Assembly (NCBI RefSeq): GCF_003014755.1 | Contig: NZ_PYAW01000001.1 | Location: 620,001-684,000 of the forward strand | Direction: 5' to 3' | Source: Chitinophaga niastensis | GTDB taxonomy: Bacteria; Bacteroidota; Bacteroidia; Chitinophagales; Chitinophagaceae | DNA length: 64,000 nucleotides | Shown: one piece after another, positions 17,997-26,460 of the stretch | Position numbering within the stretch: position 1 is the stretch's first letter | Layout: the number at the start of each line of letters is the position of its first letter | Program-made: the position numbers and the translations under genes | Notes under the pieces: generated by a model | Database searches by the model: none | What the model was told of the DNA's origin: nothing | What the model saw: the letters and a program-made list of their open reading frames with translations, nothing else

Positions 17997-18004
17997 TATA
18001 TTTG
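17997..18004 (+). promoter_or_regulatory. Candidate adk -7 box
   Basis: TATATTTG is an exact TAnnTTTG match. It ends 33 bases before the adk ATG, giving a leader of roughly 28 bases. Confidence 0.6.
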
Positions 18005-18037
18005 CAGCCTTGCGAGTAAAGTAGATTTTAATAAAAC

Positions 18038-18625
18038 ATGGTCAATCTCATTTTATTTGGCCCTCCCGGTAGCGGCAAGGGTACACAAAGTGCTAACATT
18101 ATTCAGAAGTACGGACTTATTCACCTGTCAACCGGCGATTTGCTTCGCAGTGAGATTGGTGACAAAACCCCACTGGGTCTGGAAGCCAAAAAGTTCATGG
18201 ATCAGGGATTACTGGTACCGGATGAAGTGGTGATAGGCATGATCAGCTCCAAGCTGGAAGCCAATCCTGAAGCACGCGGATTCATTTTCGATGGGTTCCC
18301 GCGTACTACAGCACAGGCAGAAGCACTGGACAAATTGCTGGCGCTGAAGAAAACGGCTATATCAGTTGTATTATCACTGGAAGTTCCGGAAGATGAGCTG
18401 ATTAAGCGTTTGCTGAACCGTGGTTTAACCTCTGGCCGTAGTGACGACGCTACCGAAGATGTAGTTAAAGCACGTATTGTGGAATATCACAATAAAACCG
18501 CTCCCGTTGCGGACCATTATGCCAAATTCGGCAAATTCAAGAAGGTGAAGGGAGATGGAACAGAAGAGGGAGTTTTCGACCTGTTGTCCAAAGAAATGGA
18601 TGAACTGGTAGGAGAAAGAGTATAG
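18038..18625 (+). CDS. adk: Adenylate kinase
   Basis: Cytoplasmic enzyme that converts ATP and AMP to two ADP. The 195-residue protein is the short form, with the P-loop GPPGSGKGT at 8-16, the AMP-site motif STGDLLRSE and GFPRTTAQAEAL. The lid between about residues 125 and 155 is short and has no zinc-binding cysteines. It has its own promoter and is followed after 170 bases by obgE, with an inverted repeat in the gap. Confidence 0.97.
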   Translation: MVNLILFGPPGSGKGTQSANIIQKYGLIHLSTGDLLRSEIGDKTPLGLEAKKFMDQGLLVPDEVVIGMISSKLEANPEARGFIFDGFPRTTAQAEALDKLLALKKTAISVVLSLEVPEDELIKRLLNRGLTSGRSDDATEDVVKARIVEYHNKTAPVADHYAKFGKFKKVKGDGTEEGVFDLLSKEMDELVGERV

Positions 18626-18672
18626 CTGGCGGCAAAACCGCCATCACAAAGACTTTCAACATCTTATTATAT

Positions 18673-18747
18673 AACGCAAAGATTGTAAGTTGACGGCTCA
18701 TAGTATACGTTTGTACTAATTAGCTTAAACTTAACGATCTTTGCGTT
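18673..18747. repeat. Imperfect inverted repeat of the CGCAAAG type between adk and obgE
   Basis: AACGCAAAGATTGTAAGTT (18673-18691) pairs imperfectly with AACTTAACGATCTTTGCGTT (18728-18747) across a 36-base loop. The outer ACGCAAAG/CTTTGCGT is the same word as in the 8-bp-unit element at 23290. It may be a diverged member and may serve as the adk terminator. Confidence 0.5.
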
Positions 18748-18795
18748 TTGTTTTTCTGTTGTAATTCAGACAATGGAACCTAAAATTCGAGAATA

Positions 18796-19824
18796 GTGGA
18801 AAAAGCGAACTTCGTAGATTATATCCGTGTATTTTGTAAATCCGGGAAAGGTGGAGCAGGCAGTATGCATTTTATGCGTACCAAATTTAATGCGCAGGCA
18901 GGCCCTGACGGCGGCGACGGCGGCAGAGGCGGACACGTTATTTTAAGAGGTAACTCACAGTTGTGGACCCTCCTGCATTTGCGCTGGCACAAAAACCTGT
19001 TGGCAGAAGATGGAGAAAATGGTAGCGGCGACAACTGCACCGGACGCTTCGGCAAGGATATCATCATTGAAGTACCGCTGGGTACACAAGCTAAAGATGA
19101 AGAAACAGGCAGAGTAGAAGCTGAAATCCTCCATGACGGCCAGGAACTGATCTGGATTCCGGGTGGACAAGGTGGAAAAGGAAATGCCTATTTTAAATCT
19201 GCTACCAACCAAACGCCGGAATATGCACAACCTGGTATGCCAGGAACCGAAGGCTGGAAAGTAGTGGAATTAAAAGTGCTGGCAGATGTAGGATTGGTAG
19301 GCTTCCCTAATGCAGGTAAATCTACTTTACTATCTACCATCACCGCAGCCAGACCAAAAGTAGCAGACTACGCCTTCACTACCCTCACCCCCCAGCTGGG
19401 TATGGTAGAATACCGCGACGACAGATCATTCTGTATTGCGGATTTGCCCGGTATCATTGAAGGTGCACATGAAGGTAAAGGACTGGGTCACCGATTTTTA
19501 CGACATATTGAAAGAAACGCCGTATTATTATTCCTGATTCCAGCTGATAGTGCCGATCATAAAAAAGATTTTGAAGTGCTGGTGAATGAGCTGGAACAAT
19601 ATAATCCCGAACTGCTGGATAAACAGTTTCTGCTGGCCATCAGTAAAAGCGATATGCTGGATGATGAGCTTAAAGCTGCCATATCAGCGGAGTTACCGGA
19701 AGATGTGCCGCATGTATTTATCTCCTCTGTAACAAACCAGGGTTTGAGTGAACTGAAAGATATTTTGTGGGAAGCCCTTAACAACAAAAGAGTAGATACA
19801 CCAGGTACTGTGGATGCAGAATAA
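18796..19824 (+). CDS. obgE: GTPase ObgE/CgtA
   Basis: Essential GTPase of 50S ribosome assembly and stringent-response signalling. The 342-residue protein has the glycine-rich Obg fold at the N-terminus ([13 protein letters not shown]), the G1 motif GFPNAGKST at 169-177, DLPG in the switch region, and SKSD in the G4 position where NKxD is usual. The start is a GTG at 18796; the resulting N-terminus [19 protein letters not shown] fits the family, and no in-frame ATG is available before it. The C-terminal extension of some Obg proteins is absent, which is normal in this phylum. Confidence 0.95.
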   Translation: MEKANFVDYIRVFCKSGKGGAGSMHFMRTKFNAQAGPDGGDGGRGGHVILRGNSQLWTLLHLRWHKNLLAEDGENGSGDNCTGRFGKDIIIEVPLGTQAKDEETGRVEAEILHDGQELIWIPGGQGGKGNAYFKSATNQTPEYAQPGMPGTEGWKVVELKVLADVGLVGFPNAGKSTLLSTITAARPKVADYAFTTLTPQLGMVEYRDDRSFCIADLPGIIEGAHEGKGLGHRFLRHIERNAVLLFLIPADSADHKKDFEVLVNELEQYNPELLDKQFLLAISKSDMLDDELKAAISAELPEDVPHVFISSVTNQGLSELKDILWEALNNKRVDTPGTVDAE

Positions 19825-19885
19825 CTGGTTCCTGACTTGCCGGGGACACCAAAGCCAATGTTCGTTTTATAGGATCCCGTATACC

Positions 19886-20602
19886 ATGAAAATATTTTTA
19901 CTACTTGCAGCGCCTTCACTGGCGCTGTTAGGTTGCCAACAAACTGCGAAACCTAAAAAAGAAAGGCCCGTACAAATAGATACGATGCAGCTGATTGCCC
20001 CTCCGGCAGCATCGGCTGTAAAAGTAGCTTCCAACGAGGTGAACGTGGTACGCCACGACTCCACTACCTATATCCGTTTCAATGATTGTTATTTTTCACT
20101 GGATTGGATAAAACCGGAAGAACAACGGAATGATTTTGAACTGCATCCCGATACCCTTTTTTTCCGGCTCGAAAACAACCATACTATTGAAGGGCAAATG
20201 CTGGCCGTTACTGCCGGGGAAGCAGAAAAAATAAAAGTATTCCAGAGCTATGAAACCAGTGCTGTTATTGAAGAACAGGCATTGCATAACTGGAAACACT
20301 ATCGCGCTGCCTGGGAGACATTACATGCAGAAGCCAACAATTTCTTTATCTGTAAAACTTATACTGCAGAAGAGAGAAGCCGGTTTCCTGCCACCAGTAT
20401 AGATGTGTTGCAACAGTTTGTTAAACGCCACTACCCTGCCGGAATGTATGCCCGTGTAGCACAACTGGACAGCTTTCCAACCCTGCCCGTTAAAATTGCG
20501 ATCAGCCGGTATTATATAAAACTCAGTGGTATCCATAAGGACTCACCCGATAAAATCAACAAACTGCTTGTCATAGATGTGCCTTTCAAAGGCAAATCAT
20601 AG
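19886..20602 (+). CDS. Lipoprotein, function unknown
   Basis: I place the start at ATG 19886, giving MKIFLLLAAPSLALLGC with a clean lipobox (LLGC, Cys17). The longer frame from 19814 would overlap obgE and hide the signal. The mature protein (about 220 residues) has no motif I recognise; it has a mixed alpha/beta composition with several conserved-looking aromatic stretches such as YIRFNDCYFSLDWIKPEE. It is probably tethered in the periplasm or outer membrane. It begins 61 bases after obgE and may share that transcript. Confidence 0.75.
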   Translation: MKIFLLLAAPSLALLGCQQTAKPKKERPVQIDTMQLIAPPAASAVKVASNEVNVVRHDSTTYIRFNDCYFSLDWIKPEEQRNDFELHPDTLFFRLENNHTIEGQMLAVTAGEAEKIKVFQSYETSAVIEEQALHNWKHYRAAWETLHAEANNFFICKTYTAEERSRFPATSIDVLQQFVKRHYPAGMYARVAQLDSFPTLPVKIAISRYYIKLSGIHKDSPDKINKLLVIDVPFKGKS

Positions 20603-20637
20603 CCACTCCATACAGAAGAAACATTGTCCTGCAAATG

Positions 20638-20668
20638 AAAACCGGCAATGCAAAAGCATCGCCGGTTT
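20638..20668. terminator. Hairpin between convergent lipoprotein and GNAT genes
   Basis: AAACCGGCAATGC pairs with GCATCGCCGGTTT with one mismatch and an AAA loop. On the minus strand it is followed by TTTTC, so it is best read as the GNAT-gene terminator, and it also ends the plus-strand unit. Confidence 0.65.
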
Positions 20669-20705
20669 GAAATCATTGGCTGTAATTAAGAGAACAGAGG
20701 CTTCA

Positions 20706-21260
20706 TTATTCCGCTACTATTTGCGGGCTGAACAACATGGCAGTACATAAACAGTTCTTATAGTTTTTGTCTACCAGGATATCATGGTTTACACAGCTTT
20801 TACAGCCCTCCCAAAAGTGGGTGTCCTTTGTTATCTCAGCATAGGTAACTGGCTCAAAACCAAGACGGCTGTTTAGTTTCATTACAGGCAAGCCGGTAGT
20901 GATACTAAATATTTTTGCAGCGGGATACATTTCCCGGCTTAATTCGAATATTTTTTTCTTGATGGCAGCCGCTACTTTCAATCCGCGAAAGGCGGGTGCT
21001 ACGATCAAACCACTGTTAGATACAAAATGGTTTTCCTCCCAGGCCTGGATATACGAAAACCCTGCCCATACACCATCTGAGGTAAATGCAATCACGGCTT
21101 TCCCGCTCAGTATTTTTTCTTTGATAGCGGCAGGATCTCTTTTGGAAATACCAGTACCTCTCGCTTTTGCGGATGCTTCCATTTCGGCTACGATTGGCAG
21201 CGCAAAGTCAACATCCATGGCAGTAGCCACACGGACGACAATATCATCATCTGTTTCCAT
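20706..21260 (-). CDS. GNAT-family acyltransferase with C-terminal cysteine cluster
   Basis: A 184-residue protein with the GNAT acetyl-CoA fold: IVAPAFRGLKVAAAI (motif A, residues about 86-100) and NSRLGFEPV (about 130-138). The tail has four cysteines, Cys153, Cys156, Cys170 and Cys172, in the pattern CxxC-x13-CxC, which looks metal-binding. I recall the same cysteine-tailed GNAT as a gene at the head of arginine-biosynthesis operons in Bacteroidota. No arginine genes are adjacent here, so this may be a paralogue with another acceptor. It overlaps the upstream 121-residue gene by 14 bases, so the two are translationally coupled. Confidence 0.75.
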   Translation of the reverse strand: METDDDIVVRVATAMDVDFALPIVAEMEASAKARGTGISKRDPAAIKEKILSGKAVIAFTSDGVWAGFSYIQAWEENHFVSNSGLIVAPAFRGLKVAAAIKKKIFELSREMYPAAKIFSITTGLPVMKLNSRLGFEPVTYAEITKDTHFWEGCKSCVNHDILVDKNYKNCLCTAMLFSPQIVAE

Positions 21261-21612
21261 TGCTTATTAATTGTTGTTGTATATAAAGATTATAGAGCAC
21301 GTCCGGGATCAGTGAGTACATCCGGATCCTGCTTACCGCATCAGCCAAAGGAATGCTGCATACGGCGGGTAAAAAAATACGTGTAATAGCGCCTTTCACT
21401 ACGTCATTACCGCGTTCATAGAGCTTTGCAGCCAGTCGCAAACACTTGTCTGCTACCTGGAAATTTTGCTCCCGCAACTGCTTGTCTGTATACTCACTCA
21501 GACAAGTAACGGTGTCGTATATATGAAATACGGCAGGAAACTGGTGTAAGGCTTTTTTAAGTGCGGGTATATTATCTTCTATGTAGGCCGGCACTTCATA
21601 TTGATTTATCAT
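21247..21612 (-). CDS. Small helical protein of unknown function
   Basis: 121 residues with no signal peptide or membrane segment, predicted mostly helical (LREQNFQVADKCLRLAAKLYERGNDVVKGAITRIFLP). It resembles small cytoplasmic Bacteroidota proteins that I have seen labelled DUF7674, but I cannot confirm this. Its end overlaps the GNAT start, so the pair is probably co-translated and may work together. A 34-codon membrane microprotein frame lies 25 bases upstream on the same strand. Confidence 0.65.
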   Translation of the reverse strand: MINQYEVPAYIEDNIPALKKALHQFPAVFHIYDTVTCLSEYTDKQLREQNFQVADKCLRLAAKLYERGNDVVKGAITRIFLPAVCSIPLADAVSRIRMYSLIPDVLYNLYIQQQLISNGNR

Positions 21613-21637
21613 GGCTAAGCTGATTTAAAGGCCCGTT

Positions 21638-21742
21638 TCAACCGTGTAGTATCTCTGCCAGGATAGAAATAGTAATCGCTCCTATTGCTATATAATACAT
21701 GGCTTTATGATTAGGCACCGGCGGCTTTGGATAGGCTCGCAT
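21638..21742 (-). CDS. Possible 34-residue membrane microprotein
   Basis: The frame MRAYPKPPVPNHKAMYYIAI..., 34 residues, has a proline-rich polar head and one hydrophobic helix (AMYYIAIGAITISILAEIL). It is in line with the 121-residue gene and GNAT gene, 25 bases before the former. Support is only composition and position. An alternative is that this is part of their leader. Confidence 0.35.
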   Translation of the reverse strand: MRAYPKPPVPNHKAMYYIAIGAITISILAEILHG

Positions 21743-21903
21743 AATTGTTTCATTTCCCTATATATGCCAAATGGTGTTCCATAAACAGCTACAAAATGTT
21801 AAAACTTAACCGGAGCAAGGAGTGCAAAGAAAATGGGGAGAATAACGGGTATAAAATACCCGCAAAAACCTTCCGTTTCTGCATGGTATTTTCAAAAATG
21901 GAA

Positions 21904-21959
21904 ACAGGCTATAAATAAGAAGAGAGGCGGAAACGTCTCTCTTCTTATTTATAGCCTGT
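21904..21959 (-). terminator. Strong hairpin after the PepSY membrane protein gene
   Basis: Arms of about 25 bp (21904-21929 and 21934-21959) are nearly perfect reverse complements around GGAAA. It lies 8 bases past the PepSY gene stop. There is no long T-run, so it may work as a 3-prime stabiliser as well as a terminator. The stretch 21743-21903 holds nothing I can identify. Confidence 0.7.
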
Positions 21960-21967
21960 ATAATTGA

Positions 21968-23203
21968 TTATGCAAGTTGCTCCGCCGATGCTTCCCTGGG
22001 AACAGGTGGCGATTTTTTCTTTTTCTTTTTCATTGTTCTGTTAATCCACATGATAGTGCCCGTAATTGGGAACGTACCCCCCAGCAGCGCAATGATCAGT
22101 GCAAATATTTTAGTGGGTGTACCAAAAATGGCCCCGGTATGCAATGGTTTAATAGTACCACGGATTTGTTGTCCAAGGTTCCTTTGCGCAAAAGTTTGCG
22201 ACCACAACACTTTACCACTAAACTGATCCAGGTAATAGCTGCTGGTGGCGCCTTCGTGCAGGGCATTTGCCGGCAGTAAACTCACCATAAAGGAGGCGGC
22301 AGTATCTTTTGGTGCCATCAATGAATAATAAACAGCATCCGGCACCTGTTGTTTCACCTGTGCCAGCGCCACTTCATATGAAATGGTTTTATTATTTTCT
22401 ACGGGTGCCGGTGCAGACACCGGTGCTTCTGTGGCCTTGGGAGAAGTGCCGAGTGCGGCATACATTCCTTTACTAAACCATTCAAATGACCAGATTAAGC
22501 CCGTGAAAGCAGCCACAAATAAAAAGATAGCAGCATAAAATCCCAGCACAATGTGCATATCGTGGTTAAGCCGTTTCCAGCCTCCATCCCACTTCACCTT
22601 TAACCGCTGTCTGAATATGTTACGTGTTTTAGGCCACCACAGCACGATACCGGTGATCAGGATAAACAAAAAAATCAAGGTGCTGATACCCGTGATCATT
22701 TTGCCGGTGGCTCCTGCCAGCAGCCACCGATGCAGAGAAAATATCTGGTAATAAAATGTTTGTTGATAACTGTAAAGCTCCACCACTTTTCCGGTGTATG
22801 GATTTACAAATACAGTGCGACCACCTTTTTCTTTTTTGGGAGCCGCCTCTTTGGGACCACCTTCTTTCCTGCCTTTCTTTTCGCCGGCACGCTCCTCACC
22901 TTTTGTTTCTTTTTTCCCTGCTTTTTTACCTTCTTCCAGGGAAATCTGGAGGGTCCGGGAAGGATCTGCATATATCTGAATGCGGGAAATACCTGCACCT
23001 GGCACCTGTTGCTTTACCAAAGCGGCTACCTGGTCCAGTGGCATTCGTTCTCCGGCGGGTTGTACATAGTAACGGGAATGGTTAAACGCTTCCGTTAACT
23101 CCTTTTCAAATACCAGCAATGAGCCGGTTAAACAGCTGATAGTAATTACCAGACCTGCAGCGAGGCCCAGATATAAGTGAATGCGTCGAAAAAAAACTTT
23201 CAT
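21968..23203 (-). CDS. PepSY-associated transmembrane protein (iron-uptake-linked)
   Basis: A 411-residue inner-membrane protein with the four-helix architecture of the PepSY-associated TM family: LAAGLVITISCLTGSLLVFEKE near the start, LHRWLLAG with conserved His, FILITGIVLWWP, LNHDMHIVLGFYAAI and ALLGGTFPITGTIMW. These proteins often sit beside siderophore receptors and are thought to pass electrons for ferric reduction. Between about residues 93 and 134 there is a Lys/Glu/Gly-rich low-complexity insertion inside the first periplasmic PepSY-like domain (22804-22926). No TonB receptor adjoins it here. The gene stands alone with its own hairpin terminator. Confidence 0.85.
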   Translation of the reverse strand: MKVFFRRIHLYLGLAAGLVITISCLTGSLLVFEKELTEAFNHSRYYVQPAGERMPLDQVAALVKQQVPGAGISRIQIYADPSRTLQISLEEGKKAGKKETKGEERAGEKKGRKEGGPKEAAPKKEKGGRTVFVNPYTGKVVELYSYQQTFYYQIFSLHRWLLAGATGKMITGISTLIFLFILITGIVLWWPKTRNIFRQRLKVKWDGGWKRLNHDMHIVLGFYAAIFLFVAAFTGLIWSFEWFSKGMYAALGTSPKATEAPVSAPAPVENNKTISYEVALAQVKQQVPDAVYYSLMAPKDTAASFMVSLLPANALHEGATSSYYLDQFSGKVLWSQTFAQRNLGQQIRGTIKPLHTGAIFGTPTKIFALIIALLGGTFPITGTIMWINRTMKKKKKKSPPVPREASAEQLA

Positions 23204-23289
23204 ATCCCGTTAGTCGAAGCTGCAAAGAAACAACGCGCACGGGGTAATATACCCACGAAACAGGAAAATAATTTACGCAAAACGGAATT

Positions 23290-23367
23290 ATTTCACGCAA
23301 AGCAACAAAGGAGCAAAGGCGCAAGGAAATCCCTGCGCCTTTGCTCCTTTGTTGCTTTGCGTGAAAT
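23290..23367. repeat. Fold-back element C1 (8-bp CGCAAAG-type units)
   Basis: Perfect 34-bp arms (23290-23323 and 23334-23367) around a 10-base loop. The arm is a tandem of 8-base units, ACGCAAAG, CAACAAAG, GAGCAAAG, GCGCAAGG. It ends 3 bases before the ybaB stop and so is placed as its terminator, between ybaB and the PepSY gene. Confidence 0.88.
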
Positions 23368-23370
23368 ATA

Positions 23371-23670
23371 TTACAGCAATCCACCGAGCATACCGGCAGC
23401 ATTCTTCATTTCTGCTTCCCATGAGTTTTCTGCATCTTTCAACGCACGATTCAATGCGGTGAGCAGCAGGTCTTCCATTTCTTCCTTATGCTCCGGAGTA
23501 AAGAGATGCGCAGCAATATCGATACTCTTCACCTGACGGTTACCATCTACGGTTACTTTTACTGCACCATCGCCGGCTTCACCGGATAAAGTTACTGTAG
23601 CCAAACGCTCCTTGCCTTCCTGCATTTTTTGCTTGATCTGCGTCAGCTTTCCAAATAAATCACCAAACAT
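23371..23670 (-). CDS. ybaB: Nucleoid-associated protein, YbaB/EbfC family
   Basis: A 99-residue protein of the YbaB/EbfC family, which forms dimers that bind DNA. The family core is seen in GKLTQIKQKMQEGKERLATVTLSGEAGDGAVKVTVDGNRQVKSIDI split over the middle, then the helical tail LFTPEHKEEMEDLLLTALNRALKDAE. The start at 23670 gives the usual MFGDLFGKL N-terminus. In many bacteria ybaB lies next to recR or dnaX; neither is here. Confidence 0.9.
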   Translation of the reverse strand: MFGDLFGKLTQIKQKMQEGKERLATVTLSGEAGDGAVKVTVDGNRQVKSIDIAAHLFTPEHKEEMEDLLLTALNRALKDAENSWEAEMKNAAGMLGGLL

Positions 23671-23717
23671 GTTTCGTGTGTTTTTAAGAGCTGCAAAGAT
23701 AAGTGATTCGTTACGCC

Positions 23718-23736
23718 TCTCCGCCTTCGGCGGAGA
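23718..23736. terminator. Short GC hairpin next to fold-back element A3
   Basis: TCTCCGCC (23718-23725) and GGCGGAGA (23729-23736) with a TTC loop, followed by ATTTTG. No plus-strand gene precedes it, so its role is unclear; it directly abuts element A3. Confidence 0.45.
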
Positions 23737-23737
23737 A

Positions 23738-23912
23738 TTTTGTCTTTTTCAGGATTAGACTGATTAAGATGATTATGCTGATTTTATTTTTTTACTTAAA
23801 AAGATACAAAGCTGCCCTCAGCTGCGCGTTTGTAGGTTGGAGGCAAATATTAAATAGCAAAAACAAAATCAGCATAATCATCTTAATCAGTCTAATCCTG
23901 AAAAAGACAAAA
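23738..23912. repeat. Fold-back element A3 (9-bp GATTA-type units)
   Basis: Perfect 48-bp arms, 23738-23785 and 23865-23912, around a 79-base interior that, unlike in A2 and A4, does not continue the stem. It lies between divergent genes (ybaB and the FAD reductase), the only copy that is not at a gene 3-prime end. Together with the hairpin at 23718 it accounts for most of this 345-base gap; the remaining 100 bases should hold the downstream promoter. Confidence 0.9.
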
Positions 23913-24015
23913 GCTGCCGGAGGCAGCACCCGCTATTACATTATTATTTATCTACATACGGAACTGCGCAACAAACAATTCCGTATCTTACCCACACGTA
24001 ATCGTATCAATAATA

Positions 24016-25251
24016 ATGGAAACTAAAGTTTGTATTATAGGTGCAGGTCCCGGCGGAGCTACTGCAGCCTTACAATTAGCTCAGCTGGGAATCGAATGTA
24101 TCGTTGTGGATAAAGCCGTATTTCCGAGAGATAAAGTATGTGGAGATGGCCTGAGCGGGAAAGTACTGACATTACTGGAACGCATAGATAAAGGCATTGG
24201 GGAACGGCTGCAAAAAGCCATGTTTAAAATGGATAGCTGGGGTGTCACTTTTGTTGCGCCAAACCGTATTGGCATGGATATTCCCTACAAACCAGATTAC
24301 CAGAACAACAGAAGCGATCCACGCGGATTCGTGTGCAAACGCATCGATTTTGATAATTTCCTGGTAGATGAATTGAAGCGCCGCAAAGAAATTCGTTTAT
24401 TCGAAGGCGTTAGCATTGATAAATACGAGCTGAAAGCAGATGGTTATTATTTATCTAATAAAGATGAAACCTTCCAGGTAAAAGCAGATATTATCATTGT
24501 GGCCAACGGTGCGCAATCCGCCTTTACCAAAGATGTAGCAGGCATTAAAATGGAACCGGAACATTATGTAGCCGGCATCCGCGCCTACTACAAAGGCATC
24601 AGTGACCTGCATCCTGACAATTTCATAGAGCTGCATTTTCTGAAAAATATGCTCCCCGGTTACCTCTGGATATTCCCTCTTCCCAATGGCGAAGCCAATG
24701 TGGGCGTAGGTATGCTCAGTAACAGTGCCCGCAACAAAAAGGTGAACCTGAAAAAGCTGATGCTGGATACACTGGCTACAGACCCTACGATGAAGGATCG
24801 CTTTAAAAATGCAGAACTGGCAGGAACCATTGACGGCTACGGTCTTCCGCTGGGCAGCAAAAAAAGGAAACTACATGGCGACCGCTACATGCTCGTGGGA
24901 GATGCCGGCTACCTCATCGATCCATTCACCGGCGAAGGTATCGGCAACGCCCTGTACTCCGGCAGAATAGCCGCGCAACAGGCAGCAGCAGCCATTGCAG
25001 CCAACAACTTCTCCGCTGAGTTTTTTAATGCCTACGATGAAAATGTATACCGCATCCTTGGACCGGAACTACAGGTAAGTACCAAGCTGCAGAAACTCAT
25101 TAAATATCCGTGGTTGTTTAACCTGTTAATGAAAGTGGGTTCGCGCAACAAACAGCTTAAAGACCTGATGTCCTGCATGTTCCATGAGGTTGATCTGCGT
25201 AAAAAGCTGGGCAAACCTATGTTCTATGTAAAATTGTTATTTAACAGATAA
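24016..25251 (+). CDS. FAD-dependent oxidoreductase, geranylgeranyl reductase family
   Basis: A 411-residue flavoprotein with the N-terminal dinucleotide motif GAGPGGATAALQLA, the family sequence FPRDKVCGDGLSG, and the second FAD motif GDAGYLIDPFTGEGIGNAL. The family covers geranylgeranyl reductases and related enzymes that reduce prenyl double bonds of lipids, quinones or carotenoids, and also some halogenase-like oxidases. In Bacteroidota the usual annotation is general, and I cannot tell the substrate. It is followed 15 bases later by the DUF2891 gene, so the two may form an operon. Confidence 0.85.
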   Translation: METKVCIIGAGPGGATAALQLAQLGIECIVVDKAVFPRDKVCGDGLSGKVLTLLERIDKGIGERLQKAMFKMDSWGVTFVAPNRIGMDIPYKPDYQNNRSDPRGFVCKRIDFDNFLVDELKRRKEIRLFEGVSIDKYELKADGYYLSNKDETFQVKADIIIVANGAQSAFTKDVAGIKMEPEHYVAGIRAYYKGISDLHPDNFIELHFLKNMLPGYLWIFPLPNGEANVGVGMLSNSARNKKVNLKKLMLDTLATDPTMKDRFKNAELAGTIDGYGLPLGSKKRKLHGDRYMLVGDAGYLIDPFTGEGIGNALYSGRIAAQQAAAAIAANNFSAEFFNAYDENVYRILGPELQVSTKLQKLIKYPWLFNLLMKVGSRNKQLKDLMSCMFHEVDLRKKLGKPMFYVKLLFNR

Positions 25252-25266
25252 AAGCATGTTACTGCC

Positions 25267-26376
25267 GTGAAGTTTTTAAGCCACTTATCCATCATTACAT
25301 TTTTGTCTTTTACCATGAGCATGCAGGCACAGGACTTTTCAGCTGCCGGGCATCAACAGCCGGCAACACGTTTAACACGTGATATCGCTAATAAACTGGC
25401 CGAGCTACCGCTGAAATGCCTGGATCTGGAATTCCCGTATAAAACCGGCATCGTGTTTTCTGACAGCACGATGCTGACGGCACCTAAAAATTATCACCCT
25501 GCATTTTATGGCTGCTTCGACTGGCACAGCAGTGTGCATGGTCACTGGATGCTGGTGCGTTTGTTAAAAACATATCCTGATCTGGCAAAAGCCGCTACCA
25601 TACGTACAAAGCTGGCAGCACATCTTTCCGCAGACAACATAAAAATTGAACAACAACTCTTCCATAACCAGGAAAATAAAAGTTTCGAACGCATCTACGG
25701 CTGGAGCTGGCTATTGCAATTACAAAATGAGCTGCTCACCTGGAACGATCCTATGGGCAAGGAGTTAAGCAAAAATCTGCAACCACTGGCAACCCAGTTT
25801 TCAGTAGCATACATCAATTTCCTGGACAAAATCATGTATCCTATCCGTGTAGGTGAGCACACTAACCTGGCTTTCGGGTTATGCCTGGCATGGGATTACG
25901 CCACCACTACAAAAGATACAGCCCTTCAGACAGCCATCCATAATGCTGCCATGCGCTTTTACGCAGCCGACAAAAATGCACCTGTCAGCTGGGAGCCCGG
26001 CGGATATGATTTCCTGTCTCCCTGCCTGGAAGAAGCGGATCTGATGCGTCGTATCATGCCGGTAAATACCTACCGTACATGGCTATACGCGTTTTTACCC
26101 GGTTTGTTTGAGAACAAGATAAGTATCCTGCAAGTGGCCAAAGTAAAAGACCGTACAGATGGAAAACTCGTACACCTGGATGGCCTTAACCTAAGCCGTA
26201 CCTGGTGCCTGGAAGCCATTGCTGAACACGGAGGCAAAAACAAAGCAGCCATTCAGGCGCTGGCCCATCAACATATGGAAGCAGGGCTAAAACAGGTTTT
26301 CAGTGGCAGTTATGCCGGCGAGCACTGGCTGGCATCGTTTGCAGTGTATATGCTAACTATCGGAAAACAACCGTAA
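25267..26376 (+). CDS. Secreted DUF2891-family protein
   Basis: A 369-residue protein with a signal peptide that depends on the GTG start at 25267 (KFLSHLSIITFLSFTMSMQAQ). The DUF2891 core is recognisable: HPAFYGCFDWHSSVHGHWMLVRLLK near the N-terminus, then helix-rich repeats as in alpha/alpha toroid proteins. The His and Asp/Trp-rich first motif suggests an enzyme, but no activity is established. It lies between the FAD reductase and the DUF3857 protein on the same strand. Confidence 0.85.
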   Translation: MKFLSHLSIITFLSFTMSMQAQDFSAAGHQQPATRLTRDIANKLAELPLKCLDLEFPYKTGIVFSDSTMLTAPKNYHPAFYGCFDWHSSVHGHWMLVRLLKTYPDLAKAATIRTKLAAHLSADNIKIEQQLFHNQENKSFERIYGWSWLLQLQNELLTWNDPMGKELSKNLQPLATQFSVAYINFLDKIMYPIRVGEHTNLAFGLCLAWDYATTTKDTALQTAIHNAAMRFYAADKNAPVSWEPGGYDFLSPCLEEADLMRRIMPVNTYRTWLYAFLPGLFENKISILQVAKVKDRTDGKLVHLDGLNLSRTWCLEAIAEHGGKNKAAIQALAHQHMEAGLKQVFSGSYAGEHWLASFAVYMLTIGKQP

Positions 26377-26460
26377 ATTCATTGGCGTAAAGTAATTATC
26401 CCTGTACCAGGCAATGACTGTAGCACACAGTCTGTCAATAAGGAATATCAACAACGCTCT

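Noticed and set aside
19814-19885. Longer start of the lipoprotein after obgE
   Set aside because: It overlaps obgE and would hide the lipoprotein signal.
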